From assembly GCA_030340625.1 (NCBI GenBank), contig JAOPHQ010004641.1, positions 18,501 to 82,500 on the forward strand: DNA of 64,000 nt, written 5' to 3'. Each line of letters starts with the position of its first letter. Within the stretch, counting starts at the first letter, position 1. Shown piece by piece: positions 57,976 through 64,000 of this stretch. The stretch is from Merluccius polli. Taxonomy: Eukaryota > Chordata > Actinopteri > Gadiformes > Merlucciidae. The translations under genes were made by a program, and so were the position numbers. The notes under the pieces were generated by a model. It was not told where the DNA came from. It searched no databases and saw nothing but the letters and a program-made list of their open reading frames with translations.

Positions 57976-60900
57976 CGCCAGCAACACGTCCTGATTCTTG
58001 ACCCCCTCAGTGACCTCACGGTGACCTCAGAGGTATGCAGCCTATCAGATGCTAGTTGTTCTGCTCTCGTCCTATCAGGGGAAAGAAGTCACGATCCGGC
58101 AGCCAAGCGGTCAAAACGAGGTCAACGCCAGAGAGCCAGCGTTGGAGAGCGGCTCGTCCAATCACGTTTCGAGATAAGGCGTCCGGGACACAACCTCACA
58201 ATACTATCTCAGAGTTCTGGATGTTATCATATTAAATATAGAAGAATAACAATACAGCTAAGCGGTTACCTGTCCCTTGGAGAATCCTTCGAAGCCGTCG
58301 TTGATGGCGAACATCTTGTGTCCCTCGGCGATGCCCACGCGCACCGCAGAGCGCACCGACGCGTTCATCCCAGCCGCCGGGGCGCCCACGTTCAGGACCG
58401 CCACGTTGAAGTTACTCTGGGGGGGGACACACACCTTTATACACACACCTAGAAACACACCTTTATACACACACCTTTATATACACACCTTAATACACAC
58501 ACCTTTATATACACACCTTTATACACACCTATAAACACACCTATAAACACACACACCTTTTTATATACACCTTTATAAACACACCTTTAACACACACCTA
58601 TAAACACACCTTTACATACACACACCTATACACACACCTTTATATACACACCTTTAACACACACCTATAAACACACCTTTATACACACACCTATACACAC
58701 ACCTTTATATACACACCTTTAACACACACCTATAAACACACCTTTATACACACCTTTATACACACACCTAGAAACACACCTAGAAACACACACACCTTTA
58801 ACACACCTTTATATACACACCTATAAACACACACACCTTTAACACACCTTTATATACACACCTATAAACATACCTATAAACACACACACCTTTATATATA
58901 CACCTTTATACACACACCTATAAACACACACACCTTTATATACACACCTTTAGACACACCTATAAACACACACACCTTTATATACACCTATAAACACACC
59001 TATAAACACACACACCTTTATATACACACAACTTTATATACACACCTTTATACACACCTATAAACACACCTATACACACACCTGTAACACACACCTGTAA
59101 CACACACCTATAAACACACCTTTATACACACACCTTTATATACACACCTGTAACACACACCTGTAAACACACCTTTATATACACACCTGTAACACACACC
59201 TATAAACACACCTATAAACACACCTTTATATACACACCTGTAACACACACCTATAACACACCTTTATACACACACCTATAAACACCTTTAACACACACCT
59301 ATGAACACACCTTTATACACACACCTTTAACACACACCTGTAACACACACCTGTAACACACACCTATAACACACACCTATAAACACACCTTTATACACTT
59401 TGGGATGGCCAGAGCTTCCAGACTAAAAGCCATGATGAGCGACACTCAGTCGCTTCAGCAGCCTCTCTCAACCCACAGGTCTGAGGAGGTCCACATGCAG
59501 AGCGCTCTGAGGTCACATGACACTGAAGTAGAGGAACGCGAGACGGAAAGCGGCGGCGGCAGCGGCGGCGGCTCGGACCTGAACTCGGTGTCGCTTCGTC
59601 TCAACAGAAATGGACCATTTATACCGTCGATGCATCGCTGTCCCCGCAGAAGCGCAAGACAAAAGCATGCTACAGTCGCATCTCAGAAGCATGATGGGAA
59701 GTCTGCTTCCAAGTCTAGCCAGCTAGCATACATGCAGCAGTTAGCTCTCTGTAGCGACAAAAACGGACTGAGATGTTTTTGTGGTGAAAACTGTAAAATA
59801 TATTTGCCCAGCAGTCTACTCTACAGTCTGCTAGCCTCTCTAGCCATAGAGACTTATCAGCATGAGCACACACGCCTCAGTCTCCCACAATGCACCTGAC
59901 CAGGAAGTACCTTGTCCAACAGACCTCAGAGTGGCTGGTGGACGGAGAGACACATATTTAAGGAGAACATTTCGGTAAATGTACGTTAATTCATCGTTAA
60001 AACACAATCGGTTTTAAATCCGACACATATAGCTTAGAATCGTGAACTTTATGCTGCTGAGTTTTAATTCATCGTTTATATGAACGCGTATGAATATGTC
60101 GCAATCCTACACATGAATACGTCCTAAAGCGGAGGGAGCTCACTTGTGGCGTACTTACAGGAGGAATGTCGTTGTCGGGTTTGCGGGAGCAGAGCAGTCG
60201 GTACGTAAACAGGTTGTTTTCAAAGCTCCTGGAAAACAAACGTTGCAGATCACCTGTAAACGCCCGCTGGTCATGTGACTGGCGTTCAAAAGAAAACAAG
60301 CTTTTAAACACTCCCGTTAGGAAGTCATTCCCAATTACGATCAAAGATGGAGTCGCTGCCAAAATCGCTCTGTAATGTTGACCTGCTTTACGTACGGTCG
60401 GTCCGTATATTTATAATACAGATTTTTTTTAAATGATCGCTATCCCGGTACTCCCGGTAAAAAGCGAAGACGCATCGGCAGAAAACTAGCGCTAAGCTAA
60501 CAGATGTGTCTAAAGGTCAGAACCTTCCACGGAGCCTGACGGCCTCGTCGAACTTCTTCTCATCCATGGCCTTCTGGACCTCCTGGGTCTGGAGAACACA
60601 CACACACACACACACAGATAAATAAATGAGGGGACGATATATACGATTTTATCATGATAATAAACACTCACAATAATAACACACACACACACACACAGCA
60701 TCTCTCACCATCTGAACACACTCCATGAGGGGCAGCCTGACAGCCTGGTTGCCCACCAGAGACACGACACAGGCGGGCGTGGTCGCCGACGCCTCCAGGA
60801 GAGCGAGCACCGCCTCTACCCCCATCCTGCTGGCCTGGGGAGGAGGAGGAGGAGGAGGAGGAGGAGGAGGAGGAGGAGGAGGAGGAGGAGGAGGAGGAGG

Positions 60901-61426
60901 AGGAGGAGGAGGACCAGAGTTATGTCAAAGTGTGTTCTAGACTGCCAGAGCTGGATAACACAGAGCAGTCCTGTGGGGTCCTACCAGGATTCGGTCGAAG
61001 GCGGAGGGGGTTCCTCCCCTCTGGACGTGACCCAGGATGGTTATGCGCGTGTCGAAGCCCAGACGCTGGACCACCAGCTGGGGGAGGAGGAGAGGAGGAG
61101 GAGAGGAGGAGAACAGAGAGAGAGTCACCAGACCATAGCAACTGAAGTATAGCAAAACCAGGAAGTAACGAAACCGGTGAAGCTCACATCCTTGATGTTG
61201 TCAGCTGAGATGGGCTTGTTGTGGGAGTCTATCGCCCCCTCGGCCACGATGATGATGTTCAGCCTCTTCTTGTCAGCGCGGTTCTGGAGGAACGGGAAGA
61301 CAGCATTTAGAAGTTTAGAAGTCGTACGTGTATTTATTCAAACAAAAGGTGTATAAAGAAGTGTTTATACGCCTGGTGTTGAAGTGTGAGGTAAACATTG
61401 TGAGTGTGTGTGTGTGTGTGTGTGTC

Positions 61427-61460
<34 letters not shown>

Positions 61461-61578
61461 AGTGTCCGTGTGAGTGTGTGTGCGTGTGTATGTGTGTGTT
61501 ACCCCAGATAGTTTGTGGTGTAAAAAAGGTGTATAAAGAAGTGTTTATAAGTCTGGTGTTGAAGTGTGAGGTAAATAT

Positions 61579-61629
<51 letters not shown>

Positions 61630-61646
61630 GCGTGTGAGTGTGTGTC

Positions 61647-61719
<73 letters not shown>

Positions 61720-64000
61720 GTGTGTGTTACCCCAGATAGTTTGTGACACAGATCCTCCTCCCAGCCATCTTCAGGAGGCATCTCAGGGAAGAAGACCCAG
61801 TCGGCCCCACAGGCCAGAGCACTGACCAGGGCTAGGTACCTACAATATATATTATATATACATTAAATATATACAACTATATACACACTCAGCATATACA
61901 GAGCACTGACCAGGGCTAGGTACCTACAATATATATTATATATACATTAAATATATACAACTATATACACACTCAGCATTTACAGAGCACTGACCAGGGC
62001 TAGGTACCTACAATATATATTATATATACATTAAATATATACAACTATATACACACTCAGCATATACAGAGCACTGACCAGGGCTAGGTACCTACAATAC
62101 ATATTATATATACATTAAATATACACAACTATATACACACTCAGCATATACAGAGCATTGACCAGGGCTAGGTACCTACAATACATATTATATATACATT
62201 AAATATATACAACTATATACACACTCAGCATATACAGAGCACTGACCAGGGCTAGGTACCTACAATATATATTATATATACATTAAATATATACAACTAT
62301 ATACACACTCAGCATATACAGAGCACTGACCAGGGCTAGGTACCTACAATACATATTATATACATTAAATATATACAACTATATACACACTCAGCATATA
62401 CAGAGCACTGACCAGGGCTAGGTACCTACAATATATATTATATATACATTAAATATATACAACTATATACACACTCAGCATATACAGAGCACTGACCAGG
62501 GCTAGGTACCTACAATATATATTATATATACATTAAATATATACAACTATATACACACTCAGCATATACAGAGCACTGACCAGGGCTAGGTACCTACAAT
62601 ATATATTATATATACATTAAATATATACAACTATATACACACTCAGCATATACAGAGTAGAGGTGCGCGGATGGCGGTTACAGCCGCGGACTCCGCGGTT
62701 AAACCGCGGATCGGGCGGATGACCTTACGAAAAATAATATTTTAATTAAATTCGGGCGGGTGGCGGTTGAACCAATCAAAGGAAAAGATATATATAAGTT
62801 ACATTGTTAAATATTGTTATCCGATAAAAACGAGCACACTTTTTTTTCTCGCGTCAGCAGCGCCCGCGGATGGCGGGCGGGTGCGGTTTTGAAATTGGTC
62901 AAAAAACGTTGGTGCGGATGGATGGCGGACGGATGATGAGTTTTGTGATGCGGTTGCGGATACAATAATAGCCCATCCGCGCACCTCTAATACAGAGCAC
63001 TGACCAGGGCTAGGTACCTACAATACATCATACGTAAATATATACAAATAACTATATCTCGTCCTTGGGTCACTGAAAGGCGCAATATAAATCCAATGTA
63101 TTATTATTATTATTATTATTTTATTTATTTTTTAATTATTATTATTATATCTCAGTATATACAGAGCACTGACCAGGGCTAGGTACCTATATATGTATAA
63201 CTATATACACACTCTATATCTGAATACCAGAAGCTGACAGTACTGACAGTACTGACAGTACTGACAGTAGTCCTTACCCACAGTGTCGGCCCATCACCTC
63301 CAGCACAAAGGTCCTCTGGTGGCTGCAAGAGGACAGAAAGCAACATGAACATGTTTGGTTTAGGAGGACAGAAAGCAACATGAACATGTTTGGTTTAGGA
63401 GGACAGAAAGCAACATGAACATGTTTGGTTTAGGGGGACACAAAGCAAGATGGTTTCCCGAGGTGTCAGAAAGCGTCATGGCGGACGGACGCTTCAGACC
63501 CCCTGAACCCTGACCTCTGGGCGGTGGTTCCGATGGCGTCCACCACCTCGATGATGCGGTGCAGCGCGGAGTCGGTGCCGATGGTCATGTCCGTCCCGCA
63601 GAAGTCGTTATCGATGGACCCCACTATGCCAACGATGTGGAGCACAGAGTTCTTCCGGACCGCAGCGGCATCGATCAGACCTGGGGGAGGGGGGAGTCGG
63701 GAGGGGAGGGGAGGGGAGGGAGGGAGAGGATGAAGGGAGATAGAAAAGAGCGACAAAGACATAAAAAGAGAGAGGGGGGATCGTGAGTAAGAGACAAGAA
63801 GGAAGTGATATTTAGAATCAGGTTGTGTAGGTTATGGAATATACGTATATAATACACACGCCTTGTCTGTCTGTCCCTTTGTTTGTCTATATCGCCATCT
63901 ATATCTATTGTCTGTATGTCTGTCTGTCTGTCTGTCCGTCCAGCCAATCACCTTGCTGCCTGAGCTCGTCCAATAGGCTGCTCCACTCCTCCCTGAAGAG
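44828..64000 (-). CDS. pfkp: 6-phosphofructokinase, platelet type (3' part of gene)
   Basis: ATP-dependent phosphofructokinase phosphorylates fructose 6-phosphate to fructose 1,6-bisphosphate, the committed cytosolic step of glycolysis, as an allosteric tetramer. Read right to left, the coding exons are 63952-64000 (partial), 63515-63680, 63278-63322, 61731-61839, 61188-61283, 60985-61077, 60709-60834, 60524-60588, 60159-60228, 58270-58416, 57593-57663, 57408-57495, 55365-55517 or 53724-53876, 52672-52836, 51156-51217, 47833-47944, 46258-46357, 45872-45977 and 44828-44972. All have AG/GT borders and matching phases, giving 655 residues of the usual 780 or so; the N-terminal ATP-site exons lie beyond 64000. 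Catalytic GSIDNDFCGTD and MGRHCG, and regulatory-half NVGAPAAGMN and MGGYCGYLA, are present. The C-terminus (KYKTSFDVSDAGQLEHV) is platelet-type. No stop or frameshift was seen. Confidence 0.93.
45330..45723. mobile_element. hAT MITE, 394 bp, in a pfkp intron
   Basis: The ends are inverted: CAGTGGTTCTCAACC at the left and CAGTGATTCTCAACT read inward from the right. GGCTAATC flanks both sides (45322-45329 and 45724-45731), a perfect 8-bp duplication. Inside, a 20-bp unit (TTAAACCATTAGTTAATTCA) is repeated four times at 45533-45615. Confidence 0.92.
45872..45977 (-). CDS. pfkp: pfkp exon RVFANSEDSACLLGMRR
   Basis: 106 bp, acceptor TGTGCAG, donor GTAAGA. Its acceptor region is copied twice in the upstream CA-rich intron. 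Confidence 0.9.
45966..46150. repeat. CA-rich tandem repeat carrying copies of a pfkp splice acceptor
   Basis: Three blocks of (CA)n are each followed by AACACTGCCTGCATACGGGG, a near copy of the exon border at 45977. On the minus strand each copy offers a TGCAG acceptor (exon-like starts at 46035 and 46097) like the real one at 45978. Confidence 0.8.
46217..46470. repeat. (GT)n and (CA)n microsatellites around a pfkp exon
   Basis: A (GT)n run at 46217-46252 lies next to the donor of the 46258-46357 exon. A (CA)n run at 46431-46468 lies in the intron on the other side. Confidence 0.9.
46258..46357 (-). CDS. pfkp: pfkp exon GGAPSPFDRNFGTKVAAKAM
   Basis: 100 bp, donor GTATGC. Codes the G-G-A-P-S-P-F-D-R loop of the regulatory half. 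Confidence 0.92.
46471..46850. other. pfkp intron, unique sequence
   Basis: No gene or clear repeat seen. Confidence 0.5.
46851..47830. repeat. (AGT)n-based compound repeat
   Basis: Nearly 1 kb of AGT triplets broken at intervals by ACTATAGTAGTAGTAAAG, in a pfkp intron. The strand is rich in TA steps and in AGTACT palindromes. Confidence 0.9.
47833..47944 (-). CDS. pfkp: pfkp exon FTTDFIYQLYSEEGKGVF
   Basis: 112 bp. The acceptor AG follows directly on a (GT)n run, which must serve as its upstream tract. Donor GTACTA opens into an (AGT)n-rich intron. Confidence 0.92.
47946..48130. repeat. (CA)n microsatellite blocks
   Basis: Three to four CA runs separated by AGTACAAA, directly against a pfkp 3' splice site. 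Confidence 0.9.
48184..49676. repeat. 20-bp minisatellite, about 74 copies
   Basis: Unit TAGCTACGTAATGTAACTTC with ATGTA, ACAAA and ACATA variants at the centre. The 20-bp register is kept over 1.5 kb. It lies in the 3.2-kb pfkp intron between 47945 and 51155. Confidence 0.95.
49677..50080. other. pfkp intron, unique sequence and (CA)n
   Basis: Unique sequence with an inverted pair around TGCACGTGCCTACTGTAG and CTACAGTAGGCACGTGCA near 49905-49943, followed by CA runs (49960-50030). No gene. Confidence 0.6.
50081..50240. repeat. Pyrimidine-rich (CTCCTCTC)n tract
   Basis: Degenerate CT-rich repeat, about 160 bp, nearly all pyrimidines on the plus strand. Confidence 0.85.
50430..50795. repeat. 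Alternating (TTA)n and AT palindromes
   Basis: A composite unit of about 60-90 bp is repeated five to six times: a (TTA)n run, then GAACATATATATTATATATG followed by TTC, which is almost self-complementary. Each palindrome could extrude a hairpin. Confidence 0.85.
51156..51217 (-). CDS. pfkp: pfkp exon NVEHLTEKMKTSIQRGLVL
   Basis: 62 bp, acceptor TTCAG, donor GTGAGA. Confidence 0.92.
51386..51649. mobile_element. hAT MITE, 264 bp, in a pfkp intron
   Basis: The ends are CAGGGCTGCACATAAC (left) and CAGGGGTGCACATAAC (right, read inward). CCTATAAG is duplicated on both sides (51378-51385 and 51650-51657). No coding capacity. Confidence 0.93.
51890..52655. repeat. 12-bp minisatellite (CAGTGTGTATTA)n
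   Basis: About 60 copies of CAGTGTGTATTA / CAGTGTGTACTA, with a larger repeated pattern containing TCTATTACAGTGTATACTAA three times. It ends about 20 bases from the donor of the 52672-52836 pfkp exon. It has open frames on both strands that are not genes. Confidence 0.95.
52672..52836 (-). CDS. pfkp: pfkp exon TCDRIKQSASGTKRR to RELQ
   Basis: 165 bp, phase 0, with FIIETMGGYCGYLANVGGLA and YEEPFDIRELQ. The M-G-G loop is part of the regulatory sugar-phosphate site. Donor GTCAGA; a 12-bp minisatellite starts about 20 bases beyond it. Confidence 0.93.
52840..52965. repeat. (CA)n blocks before a pfkp exon
   Basis: CA runs separated by TGTTCGTA/CGTTCGTA, just upstream (minus strand) of the 52672-52836 exon acceptor. 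Confidence 0.85.
53241..53620. repeat. 38/39-bp minisatellite, about 10 copies
   Basis: Unit CCCAGTAGCACCGCAGACGG plus CCCCTCACTACACCCGGGT. The copies nearest exon B have 38 bp, the middle ones 39 bp and the far ones 38 bp. It starts about 100 bases beyond the donor of pfkp exon B. Confidence 0.95.
53724..53876 (-). CDS. pfkp: pfkp alternative exon B (homologous to exon A)
   Basis: Exactly 153 bp and phase 0, with acceptor CGCCAG and a strong donor GTAGGT. Codes ALECVLELYELRGQHVEF and, later, LPTTISNNVPGTD. It keeps every fixed position of the motif (S-N-N, P-G, D, GADTALNAI) while differing at 23 of 51 residues. Some residues (CVLP/TISNNVPGTD) recall the liver-type enzyme. The polypyrimidine tract is poor. 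Because it is open, in phase and conserved at key residues, it looks functional rather than a dead duplicate. Confidence 0.85.
53877..55364 (-). other. Intron between pfkp exons A and B
   Basis: 1488 bp with no other exon seen. It holds a short (CA)n run (53922-53940), a CAAG/CCAAACTGGACCAA-like repeat (55230-55340) and an 18-base C run (55143-55160). Confidence 0.6.
55365..55517 (-). CDS. pfkp: pfkp alternative exon A (canonical version)
   Basis: 153 bp, phase 0 at both ends, acceptor TCTGCAG, donor GTAAGT. Codes AYLGLLELSGAREKF and, later, VPATVSNNIPGSD. The sequence matches the usual platelet/muscle form. The S-N-N segment belongs to the fructose-2,6-bisphosphate site in animal enzymes. 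It shares 28 of 51 residues with exon B. Confidence 0.9.
55560..56600. repeat. 25-bp minisatellite (TTACAGATGTTAGATGATAGAGATG)n, about 40 copies
   Basis: The register is kept for about 1 kb, with GGT and AGAGATG variants at the edges. It lies in the intron before pfkp exon A. A (GGT)n-like patch precedes it at 55590-55620. Confidence 0.95.
56601..57019. other. pfkp intron, AT-rich unique sequence
   Basis: Contains a GATATG-rich patch at 56700-56870. No gene seen. Confidence 0.5.
57020..57375. repeat. 48-bp minisatellite, about 7 copies
   Basis: Unit AGCAGCTAGCTCCTAGCATC, AACGATGCATTTAGTTCTCA, TGGCTAAG. The last copy ends about 35 bases from the donor of the 57408-57495 exon. Confidence 0.95.
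57408..57495 (-). CDS. pfkp: pfkp exon INAMLVIGGFE
   Basis: 88 bp ending in the G-G-F-E motif, phase 0. The next residue comes from either of the two alternative exons. Confidence 0.92.
57593..57663 (-). CDS. pfkp: pfkp exon WGDVGGWTGQGGSLLGTK
   Basis: 71 bp, with acceptor GAGCAG right behind a (GT)n run and donor GTGAGC. Confidence 0.92.
57679..57975. repeat. (CA)n and (CT)n microsatellites
   Basis: (CA)n at 57679-57713, (CT)n followed by (CA)n at 57784-57852, and (CA)n at 57939-57973, all in the pfkp intron between 57664 and 58269. Confidence 0.92.
58270..58416 (-). CDS. pfkp: pfkp exon, start of the regulatory half
   Basis: 147 bp, phase 0, with FNVAVLNVGAPAAGMNASVR and INDGFEGFSKGQ. 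It echoes the ATP-site exon of the catalytic half, reflecting the ancient duplication within eukaryotic phosphofructokinase. Confidence 0.93.
58428..59398. repeat. Minisatellite of ACACACCTTTATA / ACACACCTATAAA units
   Basis: About 970 bp of irregular 11-16-bp units in the pfkp intron after (plus-strand sense) the 58270-58416 exon; its edge is about 10 bases from the acceptor. Confidence 0.92.
59399..60158. other. pfkp intron, mostly unique
   Basis: Contains a plus-strand open frame (59405-59899) with a GGC-repeat stretch coding Ser/Gly. It has no recognisable domain, promoter or splice support and is probably chance. Confidence 0.5.
60159..60228 (-). CDS. pfkp: pfkp exon, linker between the two halves
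   Basis: 70 bp coding SFENNLFTYRLLCSRKPDND, then IPP. This is the connection between the catalytic half and the duplicated regulatory half. Confidence 0.9.
60524..60588 (-). CDS. pfkp: pfkp exon TQEVQKAMDEKKFDEAVRLR
   Basis: 65 bp, donor GTTCTG. Codes the helix at the end of the catalytic half. Confidence 0.92.
60709..60834 (-). CDS. pfkp: pfkp exon SRMGVEAVLALLE to LPLMECVQM
   Basis: 126 bp, phase 0. Its acceptor is preceded at once by a long (CCT)n run that acts as the polypyrimidine tract. Confidence 0.92.
60836..60912. repeat. (GGA)n microsatellite at a splice acceptor
   Basis: About 24 GGA triplets on the plus strand, so (TCC)n on the pfkp sense strand, ending GGCCT/CCCAG at the exon border 60834/60835. 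Confidence 0.95.
60985..61077 (-). CDS. pfkp: pfkp exon LGHVQRGGTPSAFDRIL
   Basis: 93 bp, phase 0. Codes the G-H-V-Q-R-G-G loop, another substrate-site signature. It is separated from the previous exon by an intron of only 110 bp. Confidence 0.92.
61188..61283 (-). CDS. pfkp: pfkp exon KKRLNIIIVAEGAID
   Basis: 96 bp, phase 0 at both ends. The I-I-I-V-A-E-G-A strand is strongly conserved in the family. Confidence 0.92.
61404..61727. repeat. Duplicated (GT)n segment
   Basis: Two (GT)n blocks, each preceded by AAAGGTGTATAAAGAAGTGTTTAT and GAAGTGTGAGGTAAA, show that about 170 bp including the run was duplicated (left copy 61342-61510, right copy 61525-61740). The TTACCCCAGATAGTTTGTG donor border of the 61731 exon is also present in the left copy (61499-61517). 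Confidence 0.85.
61731..61839 (-). CDS. pfkp: pfkp exon YLALVSALACGADWVF
   Basis: 109 bp, acceptor TTGTAG, donor GTAACA (next to a (GT)n run). Its acceptor and first 24 bases are copied about eleven times in the intron before it. Confidence 0.92.
61815..63190. repeat. 84-bp minisatellite carrying a pfkp splice acceptor, about 11 extra copies
   Basis: Copies of CAGAGCACTGACCAGGGCTA start at 61815 (the true exon), 61899, 61983, 62067, 62151, 62235, 62319, 62401, 62485, 62569, 62993 and 63162. Each includes the GGTACCTACAAT border, that is, the pfkp 3' splice site plus the first 24 exon bases. The spacing is 84 bp (once 82). A MITE interrupts the array at 62658-62989. Confidence 0.95.
62658..62989. 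mobile_element. hAT MITE, 332 bp, inside the splice-site minisatellite
   Basis: The inverted ends are TAGAGGTGCGCGGATGGCGG (left) and TAGAGGTGCGCGGATGGG (right, read inward). ATACAGAG is duplicated on both sides (62650-62657 and 62990-62997), in a repeat unit whose other copies show the empty site. The inside is GC-rich at both ends, with GCGGATGGCGG motifs. Confidence 0.95.
63278..63322 (-). CDS. pfkp: pfkp 45-bp exon (HQRTFVLEVMGRHCG)
   Basis: Codes the M-G-R segment that contacts fructose 6-phosphate. Donor GTAAGG. A 35-bp tandem repeat (63331-63440, three copies) starts eight bases beyond its acceptor. Confidence 0.92.
63331..63440. repeat. 35-bp tandem repeat next to a pfkp acceptor
   Basis: GGACAGAAAGCAACATGAAC and ATGTTTGGTTTAGGA repeated three times (starts 63331, 63366, 63401) with a partial fourth. 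Confidence 0.9.
63515..63680 (-). CDS. pfkp: pfkp exon with the catalytic aspartate motif
   Basis: 166 bp coding VGSIDNDFCGTDMTIGTDSA. The I-D-N-D aspartate is the catalytic base of phosphofructokinases. Acceptor CCCCCAG and donor GTCAGG, the latter a weak donor. Confidence 0.93.
63952..64000 (-). CDS. pfkp: pfkp exon (partial at window edge)
   Basis: Codes LFREEWSSLLDELRQQ and ends with donor GTGATT. The 5' part of the exon and all earlier exons lie outside the window. Confidence 0.9.

Noticed and set aside
59405..59899. 164-codon plus-strand frame inside a pfkp intron
   Set aside because: No recognised domain, low-complexity Ser/Gly part, no promoter or splice evidence, and antisense to a real gene.

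Overview
The window is vertebrate, almost certainly teleost fish, nuclear DNA. It has spliced genes with GT-AG introns, a platelet-type phosphofructokinase gene, DNA transposons typical of fish (Helitron/Helentron, PIF/Harbinger, hAT, a Sola-like element) and very dense (CA)n and other tandem repeats. The tandem-repeat density recalls cod-like fishes, but that is only an impression. No rRNA, tRNA or CRISPR array was found.

Region 1 (1-14406) is a pile of nested mobile DNA. It opens with a diverged, broken copy of a small spliced gene (1-937) and about 1 kb of unclassified sequence. A 3'-truncated Harbinger element follows (1978 to about 4280). Then comes a decayed Helitron with peptidase-like, OTU, DUF6570-like, HUH/Y2 Rep and PIF1-helicase parts (about 4281-14406). 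Its helicase is split by a 4445-bp DNA transposon (8249-12693) that has terminal inverted repeats, a 4-bp target duplication and an intact two-exon transposase of about 753 aa.

Region 2 (14407-37124) is the most unusual part. Seven head-to-tail, nearly identical units of about 3.25 kb each join a truncated, frameshifted Helitron 3' segment (linker plus PIF1 helicase lacking its last motifs) to a complete-looking small gene. That gene has a CCAAT/TATA promoter, a non-coding first exon, three coding exons giving 124 aa, and an AATAAA signal. The small protein is not recognised. Comparison with the diverged copy at the window start shows mainly synonymous change, so it is probably a real protein.

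Region 3 (37125-44800) is intergenic. It holds a Helitron tail, a 1.44-kb hAT-type element in a GATA microsatellite, two inverted LTR-like copies, a Helitron fragment, and a 1.4-kb minisatellite open in three frames.

Region 4 (44828-64000) is the minus-strand pfkp gene, 6-phosphofructokinase platelet type. Nineteen exon positions are resolved at base level and give 655 residues; the N-terminal exons lie beyond the right edge. One position is represented by two homologous 153-bp exons (55365-55517 and 53724-53876), a candidate alternative or mutually exclusive pair next to the fructose-2,6-bisphosphate site. The introns are full of minisatellites. Two of these have amplified a real 3' splice site plus the start of its exon, giving rows of decoy acceptors. 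Three hAT MITEs with perfect 8-bp target duplications lie in these introns, one of them inside a decoy-acceptor array.
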